Shown here: one piece after another, positions 1 to 12,000 of the stretch | How positions within the stretch are numbered: the first letter of the stretch is position 1 | Layout: each line of letters begins with the position of its first letter | From: Podarcis raffonei | Lineage: Eukaryota; Chordata; Lepidosauria; Squamata; Lacertidae | Direction of reading: 5' to 3' | Assembly: GCF_027172205.1 (NCBI RefSeq) | Contig: NC_070614.1 | Span: forward strand, 36,772,001-36,836,000 | DNA: 64,000 nt | Translations under genes and position numbers: made by a program | Notes under the pieces: generated by a model | Told to the model about the DNA's origin: nothing | The model's database searches: none | What the model saw: only the letters and a program-made list of their open reading frames with translations

Positions 1-3000
1 TAATTGGTAAGGCGCTCTTTCTTTTGATCTTGGGGATCCTATTCCCCAAAGCCTGACATCAGGTGACATTCACATAACTGGATGGAGGTAGTGATTGCTA
101 AACTGCTCTAGGAACTGTATGTCACGGACTGGTTGGATGCAGAGGAATAGTGGCAGGTGCAGAAGCAGAAGCAGAGGCAGAAGCAGAGGCAGAAGCCAGA
201 GAGAGGTAGAGGCAATGAATCCTAGTTTGGTCCCCCTTGGCAAACCCTCCACCTCCTCTCTGGCGCCCCCTGGTGTTGGGCTCCCTGCCTTCTGCCCACT
301 AGTGAGCACCAGCCACCATTATTGGGTAAGATGGGCCAATAGCCTGATTCAGCAACAAGCGACCGGGGGTGGGGTGGGGAGGGGAGGGGAGGCTCAACAT
401 CTATGTGTGGCTGGGTTAGACCTTCCCTCTACTAATTTGTAGCATAGGCCACTGAATCACTTCACAGTGTGTGTGTGTTTGTGTGCTTGTGTGTGTGTAT
501 ATGTGTTTGTGTGTGTGTGTGTATGTGTGTGTGTGTGTGTAGCTCCCTGTTGAGCCTCACTGCCTGTGGAACTCCTGCCATGAAAGTCGATGCTTCCTTG
601 CATGCCAAGCCCCCCTTTTGAGAGAGGATGGGACCACCTCATTCTCCCCCCCCCGAAGAAAACTGTAAGTACTTGTAGCCCCTTCTTGCAGAACGCCAAC
701 GCTGTACGCGGTCTTGTTTTCTCCTTCTGCTACGCTCAGCAAAGTGAAGGTGTAGTTGGAGCTTGGAGTGAGGCCTCTCAAAGTCATCTCCGTGGAAGTG
801 CCAAGGCGCATTTCATTGTCGTTGGACTCGTTCAAGTTCTTCCACCGGAGCAGAAAACTGCTGAAAGCTGAGCTCGGCTTCCTCCAGGATAATTCAATTT
901 CTGTCTGGCTGCTATTGTGGACCCTGAAATCTGTAGGGGGCAAGGGGCCTGAAAGGAGGAGGCAAGATTTGTCAGGAGAGCCAAGTCACAAAGAAAGCAG
1001 AGGTTGTTGTGTTAGTCTACAAGAGGGGAGAACTGCCCCCAACCCACAATTAGGCAATGCCACCTATGCATAATCCAGCCTGATGAAGAGTTCTGTTGAA
1101 CTCAAAAGCTTACACTGTTTTCTGACATTTGGGTTGGTCCTTATAAAGACATTGCCCAGCAGCAGTCACCCCACGCCCCCCCCCATTTACAGAGGTGTCT
1201 TTCAAAGACTAGACGCAGCTTCTCCCTTAATGTGTGCTCATAAAATGCCACTCTCCTCTCTGTGGACCTGGGACTTCTTTTCTCCAGCTGCTTCTACACT
1301 AAGTGTAGAATTTCTTAAATTTTTTTAGAAAAAAAGCACTGACAACCACCTTGTAAGCCATGGCGGACTGAACTGTCATGGGAGCCCCTTCGCAACAACG
1401 TCTAGGTAACCACTGTTATTCTCTTCAATGGGGTTGTTCCACAGCAGATTGCCACACCACAACATCTGTGCTACCGACTCTTGATCTTTGGGATTGTTGA
1501 AATATATTCAACAACAAAAATAATCAAATTGAGTCATGCAACTCAAACTGGGTGTTCTAGACCCCAAAAAGTTTTAAGCACTGTGAACTAAAGTCACTTC
1601 TGGGGCGCCTCTAGGATTACAGGCCCTGAAGCTTAAGCTTCGTTAGTTTCATAGAAGATCACAGAATTGTAGAGTTGGAAGGGACCCTGAGGGTCATCTA
1701 GTCCAACCCCTTGCAATGCAGGAATATGCAGCTGTCAAACCAGCAACCTTGGCCTTATCAGCACTAGGCTCTAAGCAACTGAGCTGATCCACCCTTGCCT
1801 GAAAGGTAAAGCTAGGTGGAGTGACCATGACTAGCTCAACATCTCCCAGTGAGTTTCATGGCTGAGTGGAGATCTGAACCTGGTTCTCCCTCCCCACCCC
1901 TAGTCCAAGAATCCAACCACTACACCACACTGCCCAAAGTCCAAACCACATTGCTACCGCCACCGCCCCCCCCCCCCGCCGGACCATGACAGTTGCACTC
2001 ACATGTCAGAGCCCATTTGCTGGCTTCTTTGCTCTTAACCTCACCAATCTCTGAGGCCAGCTTCACTGAGTACAGGATCCCTGGCAGGAGTTGTGTGATG
2101 TTGTAGCTGAGGCAATCAACTCCAACCGATTTGTTCCCCGACAGGTTTGCGCCTTTTCCGCCACACCAGCTCACCCTGTACGAATAGTGTGCGGCATTGA
2201 GGTCTTTGGGTCGATCCCAGGAAACAGGGATGCTGTTGGTCTCGCACTGCGATATGCTTATATTCTCTGGAGCATTTGGAGCTGAGGGAAAGAGCAGGCT
2301 CACTTAACACACCACTGCAACCCCTGCTGGCCTTGCGGATGTTGGGAGCCCAGCGTCCTTAATCCGAGCAGCACATCCCTCCAAGCCAAAGCCTACGATA
2401 CTCACACCTCGTCTCAAAATGGGGGCACCCTCAGGTAGCTGCCAGGGCTCTGGCGCCCCGGCTGGGCCCAATCCTGATCCCTGCCCCCTTTGACTAGTGG
2501 TTTGACCACTGAATGACTGGGCCTGGGAGCTGCCGTCTAGAGTTCCCGCAACATCCTATTGCTGCGGTGGGAAATTTGAATGGCGGCCATTTTAATTCCC
2601 CACTGTGACTCTGACCTAGCGTTGCTGTGGGAAATTAGAGAATTGGGGGCCCCACAAATCCCTCTCAGGCCTAAGGCTGGTCCTGATGACAGATCCTCCA
2701 AGTATCCCCATTTTCCAAGATTAACAGAAGCTGTCCCAGTTTCTGATTTGATCCCAGAATGTCCCACATTTCCTTAGGACATCCCTGTTGGAGAGGTGTT
2801 GGAGGGCAATGGAGTTATGCGACCCCCCCAGCCAAGGAGATAAGTAATGATACAACCTTTAGAAGATACCTGAAGGCACCCTTCTATAGGGAAGTTTTTA
2901 AAAAAATAAAAATGTTTAATTATGCTTTTATGTAAGTTGGAAGCCACCCAGAGTGGCTGAGGCAACCCAGTCAGATGGGTGCGGTATTATTATTATTAAT

Positions 3001-6000
3001 AATAATAATAATAATAATGGAATAGGATGTCCCTATTTTCATTGGAGAAATGTTGGAGGGTATGGGACGATGTGCTCATGGCTGATGGAAGTCGGAGTCT
3101 TGAGGGGCTACAGGTTTCCCCTCCCTGTTCCGCAAGCCACCGCATGATCGCTGAGGGCTGGGGTGCTGATATGGGAGCTTGCGAGCGTTTTCTATGTGAC
3201 TCAATCTACTAGGAGCAGGGGAAAGTTCTCAGGGTCCTGGCTGCTGCTTCCCTTTCTCCCCTGGCCTCAGCCTACCTGTGGTGGCCTGTTTGGTGCTCCC
3301 GATGCTGGAGACGTTGTTGGCAGAAACGGCAAAGACCTCAACGTTGTATGTTTTGCCTGGTGTCAGGTTGTGCACCCAAAGCAAGTTTCCGGAGGCGTTG
3401 CGGCACACTGGCAAGCAGACCTTGTAACTATAGAGGCTGGCATGAGGGTCCTTGGGCGCCGCCCATTCAATCTGCAGCGCATCCACCGTGTGATTCTGTA
3501 TATTGATGTACGGGACAGGTGAAGGGCCTGGATTGGAGAAACAGAAGGACCCTCTAGGCTCTTTGATACGAGCAGACCTACAGGCATAAGCTGGTCCTGT
3601 AAGAAAATGACAGTGTGGAGAGCTCCTGTCCAGGGCTCCCACATACCACATCATTTCCATGATACTACACACACACCCTACCTTCCAGTTTCCCAATTCC
3701 TTGCCTCCACACCTGTGAATCATCTGCCCTTGGCTACTGAAATGGCAGTAGCATCATTCCACGGCTACCTGAGAAGAGCCTCTGCTATTTGTTGTGTTAT
3801 GTGACACTGGCTATGTACAACAGGGGCACCCCGGTAGCAGTGCCTACCTAGTTTGTGGGACTTTGTTCCGAAGGAGGCTCACAGTTCTTTCCGCTGCTGT
3901 TCAGGTAGCGAGTAAAGCTTGGGATGAGAGCTCAACTACTTACCTTCAATTAACCAACTCTGCTGGTTTACTGCTGCTATGCTGAAATACTGACTGCCGT
4001 TTAATTACATTTAAAAGCTTGCTTTTATACTGCTGCTAAGTTGCCCTGTGGATCCTGATGAACGGGAAGGCAGGGCATAGCTTAAATAAGATGAAATATG
4101 CTGCATAGCTAACTACACACACACACACACACACATTCATTTATGGATCAATATGAGCATGCACACAACCAAGCTAGTTAGGAGAAAATTTAAGCAGGCT
4201 ACACTATCAGAACACAAGATAACAACTTGTTCTCTGTTCCTCAATGCTCCAGACATCGCCACACACACCTCGGCTAACATACAGTGCCTTGCAGAGAAGG
4301 GAGGGAAAACCCATAGCCCATCAAGACTCCAGCACCCATCAGCCCCAGCCAGCATGCCCACCCTGCTGTCCAAAGACCTGGTTTCAGCTGCTGCTCACAG
4401 AGTGGGGGGGAAATAGATATAGATCACCTGTGTGGGGTAATTAATAAAAGAATTGGCGAGATGCCTAGATCCAAAGTGCAGAGTTAAACACACTCTCCAG
4501 CAAGAGAGAGCCCCCAGCAGTGTTTTAGAAAGTCACAAAAGCAAGCAGCAGTGTAGCATGGGGATTTAGGCTGTTAAACCTTTTAACATCCTGTTTAGTC
4601 TGCTACCAGAGCTTCCCATTTTTACCCCTCTTAACACTGAACCGACCTCGTACCTTAGTAAGTTTATAAATGCTTTACTTACAAAGTTCCAAATGTTCAT
4701 GCATTTATCCATGCAGCATCAAAAGTAAACACAGGCAGAAATCTTGGGATACAAAATATAGTGAAATGGCTCTAAGCATGTGGTCTGAGCTTGTAGCGAG
4801 CAAGCTCAGGTGCCTCCTATCTCACATGGTGAAAAAGACAGAAGAAAGGAGGAAACTTAACTTTCTTCTAAGAGCTGAGGGGGCGTGACCTGGCTGAGTC
4901 TAGGAGTACAATTCTGTGGTTTTAACCCCTTCATGCATTAATCAAGCCCTAAGCTTGCTTGCTGTGTCTGACTGCAATTTCCCACAAGTAGAAGGTAATG
5001 GCAAGACTCACAGGTGAAGGCAGTGATGGATGATTCCTTGCTGCACCGTCCATCCAGTTTTCTGAACACTGTCATGTTGTAGTTCTGCCCAGGCGACAGT
5101 TTTGGGATGTTGGCTGTGCAGTTACTGATGCTGGCTTTAGGGACTGTTGTAGCGCTGCCTCTGTGCGTCTTGTAGCAGCAGTCGTTGGAGATTTGCCAGT
5201 GAAGAGTTACAGAATGGTTGGTCTGGTCCCTTTGAGTGAGTTTTTGCACAGGGCATGGCTCTGTTCAGAACCAGAAGCAGAGAATGAGCAATCAATGAGC
5301 ACTTCAACCCCACAGACCACTCCTTATAGGGAAACCAGGCCCAAATTCATTGCACCTAACACTGGGGCCTGCTCTAGGGGGCCTTTGGACTGCCGCTATT
5401 TTGCAGGAGGGACACAAACGCAGCCTCAAACTTTTGGTTTGAGGAAAGAAAGTAGATCGAAGCACTCCATTGCCTTAGCACAACAAATCCACTTAAAAGA
5501 AAAAAATAAGAAATGGGGTGTCTGCAGTTTGGAAAGTGATGGATGTGGAGAAAGAGGAAATGGCGGGGCCAGGGGATTCTAAGTCAGTGGCTCTCAAACT
5601 CTCCCCACCCCCCACCCCCGGCCCACACTTTGAGAATATATATTTGCTCATGCCATACAGATTTTTTTGTTGACAAAAAATACACTGGAAAACAAAAGGA
5701 AACAACTTGCAGCAGTGCTTGATTTATGACTTAAGATGGAATAGCTCAGTTGGTAGCGCATTAGACTCTTAATCGAGTCTAAGTTGGGCAAAAACATTCC
5801 TGCATTGCAGGGGGGTTGGACTAGAACGATGATCCTATGATTCTATGATTTTACTTCGTAATATGAACATAGGACAGTGACGCGGGTGGCGCTGTGGGTT
5901 AAACCACAGAGCCTAGGACTTGCCGATCAGAAGGTCAGCGGTTCAAATCCCCGCAACGGAGTGAGCTCCCATTGCTCAGTCCCTGCTCCTGCCAACCTAG

Positions 6001-9000
6001 CAGTTCGAAAGCACGTCAAAGTGCAAGTAGATAAATAGGTATACCGCTCCGGCGGGAAGGTAAACGGCGTTTCCGTGTGCTGCTCTGGTTCGCCAGAAGC
6101 TGTACGCCAGCTCCCTTGGCCAATAAAGCGAGATGAGCGCCGCAACCCCAGAGTCGGCCACGACTGGACCTAATGGTCAGGGGTCCCTTTACCTTTTTAT
6201 GAACATAGGACACCCAGAAAGTATAAAACAATGCAGCTACATATTCTTCATGTGAAAGAAAATATCTTGATACTATACTAAACTGATATGTTTAAATTTA
6301 TTTTATTTATTTTTTTAAAGGAGGGTCCTTTCATCAGTCTCATTTGCTTTGCAAAGGGCCTTCGGCATGCAGAACCCGGGTTCCGTCTTGACGCAGACTG
6401 TGGAGTGTGGATTTCTGCCCTTACCTCCGCACTCAAGGCAGTCAGTGAGTGAGGAACAGTTTTTATCCAAGATCACATGCTGTTGGCACCGAGTGGGAAG
6501 GCTGGTGCTGTTGACGCAGCCTGGATCCTGGTCCATCACCTCTGGTCTTCTGAAAACTTCTGTGACATTTGCATTATCCAAGGGACAGTACACAATGACA
6601 AAGTTTCCACCGACTTCCCCATGGTATTTGCAGGGATCTGTGGTGGCAACGAAATGAAGGCAGGGGTTAGAGAAGCCTTTCCCCAGTGTGGTGTCCACCA
6701 GACACTTGTTGGCTGCAAGTCCCATCGACCCTGACCAATAGCTGTGCAGGCTGGGGCTGATGGGAACTGGAGTCCAACAACAGAATCTGGAGGATACCAA
6801 GGTGGTTGGGGAGCTAGTTTAGGGTGTTAGCCCCGCCTGGTCCTACTGTATTCAGCTCTCCTTCTTGTGGGATGTGAGACATAAGTAGCAGTCAAGTACA
6901 ACATTCCTTGTTTTCCTAGAGTGGACATGGAGGGGAATGTTTGGTCCAGCCAGTTGAAAATTCCTGTTTCTTCCTGGCTGGAACATACTTCCTTTTGCAT
7001 GTGACTAGAGGTGGGTGTTGCCTTACTTGTCCAGGTAACAAAAGGGCAAGTCACGCAGCACACTCTCTCTCCTCCATCGTTGGAGCAGCTTTTAGCTAAA
7101 ATTGCTCTGTTGGCTCTCAGCCAACAGAGGACACTGGGATTATCTCCATATGGGATAGAGCCACATGAATATATATACTTTGTAACTAAGTCTGCCTTCA
7201 GGGATCCAACTGTGAACTGATGATGTGAGTAAACTTCTTTTATATACTTTACACAAGATTGTGGCATGTTTATTCTTTGAAGACGGATATAAGGGAAATT
7301 ACCAGGAATCTGATATTGAAAGGCTTAAACAAGCCTGCAACCACTATCCGCTGTGCATTTAAAAGGGGAATGTAAAACGCTGCTAAGTTATAGAACTTGC
7401 TAGCGCAAGTGAGGAAGGATATTAATAAACAATATATCCTCTCCTGGCTCCCTGAACATTCCCACACTTCTCTCTTGTCTCCAAGGGCATGGAGGGCTTT
7501 GCAGGTTGCAGAGCAAAGAGCACAAGGAGGCCCTCCCCGATGGAGCTTAAGACTGCTGGGGAAACAGCTGGCTAGGGAGGAGACTTAGGGGAAAGTGAGA
7601 GGCCTATGTTGTCAGTTTTGGCATCTGCTTTACTGGGGCCAGTCTTGCCCATAGGTTTATGTTTGTATTCTGATTCCACGAATAAAGAATCAACTTTACT
7701 GCTCATCTTTGAGTCTCTGTTCTGACCTGCAGCAGAACCAGCTCCAACATTGAGCTTCTAATGTTTGTGGCAGATCCACTCCTCAATTCAGGCCAGTATT
7801 TAGGGGAAATGTCATAGCTCATTGGTAGAGCACCTGCTAGGCATGCAGAAGGACTCAGGTTCAATCCCTGAGTCTGTCTAAAGCCCTGGAGAGCTGCCAT
7901 TCCCTGTAAACAAGGTGCTGGGAACCTTCGGTCCTCCAGATGTTGGTGAACTACAGCTCCCATCAGCCCCAGCAAGCATAGCCAATGGCCAGGGATGATG
8001 CGAGCAATAGTTTCGCAATATCTGGAGGGCCACAGGTTTCTCTCCTGTTCTGTATCGAGGAAGTACATTGCGTGAAACCCCAGAACAGAGCGGCTGCCAA
8101 ACAGTTTCAATACTAATGAGCTAGAAATTTCAGGGGTCAGCAAACTTTTTCAGCAGGGGGTGGTCCATAGCTGTCAACGTTTCCCTTTTTTAAAGGAAAA
8201 TTCCCTTATTCTGAATAGGATTCCTGGCAAGAAAAGGGAAAAGTTGACAGCTATGGGCGGATCCACTGTCCCTCAGACCTTGTGGGAGGCCGGACTATAT
8301 TTTGAAAAAAAATATGAACGAATCCCTATGCCCCACAAATAATCCAGAGATGCATTTTAAATAAAAGCACACATTCTACTCATGTAAAACACCAGGCAGG
8401 CTCCACAAATAGCCCAGAGATGCATTTTAAATCAAAGGACATGTTCTACTCATGTAAAAACATGCTGATTCCTGGACCGTCTGCGAGCCGGATTTAGAAG
8501 GCGATTGGGCCGGATCTGGCCCCCGGGTCTTAGTTTGCCTACCCATGAGCTAGAGCTAGATGGATCAATAATCTGATTCGGCATTAACCAGCTCCTCATC
8601 TTCCTGCTTCAGAAGATATTGAGTTAATCTCAGATTAATCCACGGCAGGAAGAGGCAACATCAGAAGCCCAGAGAAAGGTTGTTATTCTACTTACCTGCA
8701 CTTGTTGTGGATGGCTTTGTAGTAGTTATGGATTCTTTATTTTTGCCTGTTTTGGAGAGGCGAGGCAGAGGGGGAAGAGGCAAGTATGCAGAAAGTTGAA
8801 TCTCCATTATGGATTATTCAGTTTGTGAATAAAATATGCAGAATTGCATCTGAAACTAAAAGACCCTCATGCACACAAGGACACAGATTCTCCAGAAAGT
8901 GCAAGAGACGACACCAAGCAGGCATAGAAACAAACTGGTAGCAAGCTGTGCCAAAATGACTCTCTTTCAACCCAAGGAAGGAGGCTGTTCCTTCAAAATC

Positions 9001-12000
9001 AAAATACTTTTAATAAAGCAAGAAGAGCCCTGCTAGATTGGATTAGTCTCCCAGAATCCTATTTATAGCTGGGGCCAGCTGGAAACCTCAAGGAAAGTCC
9101 AGGCACGAAGGCAACAGCAGCCTTCTTTATGTTTGTTCCCCGAAACTGGTATTCGTCAACAGCACACTTCCTTTGAACATGGAGGCTCTATTCTGTCTAT
9201 TCTGGCTGGTGGGCCTTGATAGACTGATCCTCTACTTGTGAAAGAGGCTGCAGTTCAGCAGGAAGGTTCAGTTCCAGTCATCTCCAAGTAAGCCTGCGAA
9301 AGTCTGAAATCTTAAGAGAGTCACTGCTGGTCACTGAAGACAATTCTAAGCAAGATGGACCCGTGCTCTGATTCAATATAAGGCAAAATTCCTATATTCC
9401 TCTGTGAATTTATCTGATCCTTTCCAAAAGCCATCTTTGCTAATGGCCATTGTGTAGTTTAGTCACTAGGATGCTGGGACTAACTTGCCCTTACTTCTTT
9501 TGTTTCCCCACTTGTCCCTTCTCACACTGGGTTCTCATTCCTCCAAACAGTCTGGAAACCCTATGGTGGGAAACCATGGGTTAGGGGCATATTGGAGCTG
9601 GGGGACAACTGGTGGTGAAAGGGTTAAGTGCCCTCTCAAATTGCCCCCCTCTCAAATCGGGGTTCTCAACCTGGGAAATGGTTGTTGAGCTACCTTTACA
9701 TAAACTTCTACGTAAGGCACTGTTTGCTCTTCAGGGTTCATCTAAACCAGTGTTCTTTGACCTTGAGTCCACAGGTGTTGTTGGACTACAACTCCCATCA
9801 TCCTTGGCCAGCTTAGTCAGGGATGATGGGAGTTGTAGTCCGAAAAAATATAATTAGGGCTGGTTGAACACTGACCTCTGGTGAGTTCAGAGGTAGCTAC
9901 TCTTCCACATCGCCCTGCCTTGCAGTGAAGAGGATTTTAGCACTTGTCAAATGTAGTCATGCAGTAGAATGCTTTCCTGTAATCGCCTCAATACCTTTAC
10001 ATCAGCTTTCAGGCAGGCAATATTTCAACAGGTGCACCCCTCTCCATTGCTGCATCTCCACGTTGGAGAAAGTTGCACCTGCTGAATTTCCTTGCAAAGC
10101 TAAAGCCACACACAAAACCGACATAAAAATGTTGGCTATCATCATAGAAGCAACTCACTGTGTTGTCCAGGCTGAAGGAGCAGCAGCAGCAGCACCTGGC
10201 AGGGGGAAAGGCATAATGTGAAAGATGTAAGGGTTTTTTAAATTCCCAGAAGGCCTTGCTCACAGATGTTGGCACTGTGATTCCCACGAACACCGTTTAA
10301 CCTGGCTCATGTTATCGGTAGGATGCCTGTACGAGTCGTTCCTCATGCATTTCAGAGCAACGTCATCAAAACCCCCATCAGGCTGGACTTTCATAGAATC
10401 ATCAGAGATGGAAGGGACCAAGAGGGTCATCTAGTCCAACCCCCCGCGATGCAAGAATCTTTTGCCCAACGTGGGGCTCAAACCCACAACTCTGAGATTC
10501 AGAGCCTCATGCTTTACTGACTGAGCTACGTCGCGGCTTCAGCTCCCCTGGTTCCCTGTCTCCACCTCGTGGGTTTTCAACATTATCTCCAGCTTTCTAA
10601 GGCGACGTGTATTTAAAGCACATCCGTCGCCACCCCAACCTGGAATCCTGAGAACAGTTGTTTGTTAAGGGTGCTGGGGGTTGTAGTTCTGTGAGCGGTA
10701 AACTACATTTCCCAGCATTCTCTGGGGGAAAGCCATGTGCTTTAAATGCATGGTGTGTACACAGCCTCAGATTCAAATGTTTCCCTATAGTTGGAGTTGC
10801 CAACATGCCACCCATGGCTGCAATGGTGCCCTGGGGAGGGGGGGTCTTACCCTGGTACCCACAAGCATTCTAGGCCCCTGCCTCACTGCCCCCTTGGTCA
10901 TGACGAGGTTCGGTTCCTTCTTTTTTGAATAGCCCATAGAGCTGGAGGAGGAAGTTGGAAGAGTTGTGCTCTTTCCCCTCTTCCTCTTTCAGCTCTGTCT
11001 GCTTAACTTTTCAAGGCTCAGATCCATTCTGCGGGATCCAACCTTTACCCAGAGCCATTGGGGAAAGGGAAGTCTTGATGTGCAGGCTTTCTGTCTCTCG
11101 GAGAGCAAGCGGGGACTGATCCAGGGGAGGAAATTTACCCAGATAGAGTGGCACCTTCTGCACTCAGTCAAAAATCCAAACGTGCCAGTGGAGGACCTAA
11201 AATATTTGTCACTCCCTGATCCTATCTGATAACACACACACTGCACCTTCCACGTGATCTGTCAAGCCCAGGTTGCGCTAAACACACTAGGGTTTGTTTA
11301 AGAACTGTTTTGCATTTCCAGAGGGAATATTTGCATTTACTGCTTTGTCCAGGGGCCCTGTCACCATATGGCGACAGAGAAGTCTGGGTAAAGATTATAT
11401 TGCTATAGTTGAGTAAACACTGGACTGTTTTCATTCCCTTTCACTCTTCCCCACCCTAAATATCCATCCCGTGGAAGAATGCTGTGTAGCACAAAAGCTT
11501 GCATTATCTTTTCCCAAGCAAAGGTAATGTGTAGCTCGCTGTGTACTTTGAATGGGAATAGATGTCAAAACCAGTGTGTTATGGTGGTTAGAATGTTGGA
11601 CTGTGACCTGGGAGCTCAAGATTCAAATCCCCACCCAGACCCGAAGTTCGCTGGGAGACCTTTAGCCAGTCACTGTCTCTCAGCCTAAACTACCTCGCAG
11701 GGTTGTTGTGAGGAGAAAATGGGGTGGGGAGACGTACAGCACCTTGAGGTCCTTGGAGGAAATGGGGGGGGGGGATAGAAATCTAATAAATAAATAGATC
11801 CTGTGAAATATACTCGGAGTTGAGTGTGGATTTCATGCTCTTTATTCAGCTCATAGTAGTGAGGAATGCTAGTTCCCCCAGAATGTCTGCTTTATATACA
11901 TTATTTACACAAAGGGCCCCACATGATTGGCTAATTCCTATAGGCCAATCAGGTTGCGGATTCACTTCCACCTGGAGTTGGATTGGGTGGCTCCTGCGGA

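Noticed and set aside
70-309. Minus-strand frame with a Leu-rich stretch resembling a membrane segment
   Set aside because: The hydrophobic run is the translation of the GCAGAA/GCAGAG tandem repeat; no splice signals in phase with the FN3 exons.
6315-6425. Reading the cysteine-rich exon through to a stop near 6315 as a terminal exon
   Set aside because: A strong GTAAGG donor at 6425 in phase 1 matches the next FN3 exon; the AATAAA-like A-rich stretch beyond the stop is likely chance.
6827-7267. 146-residue minus-strand frame
   Set aside because: No recognisable domain, no clear splice borders in phase 1, and flanks that look like old repeat sequence.
8334-8463. Two spaced direct repeats considered as a CRISPR-like or regulatory array
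   Set aside because: Only two units, directly adjoining, within a hAT-like element of a vertebrate genome; a tandem duplication explains them.
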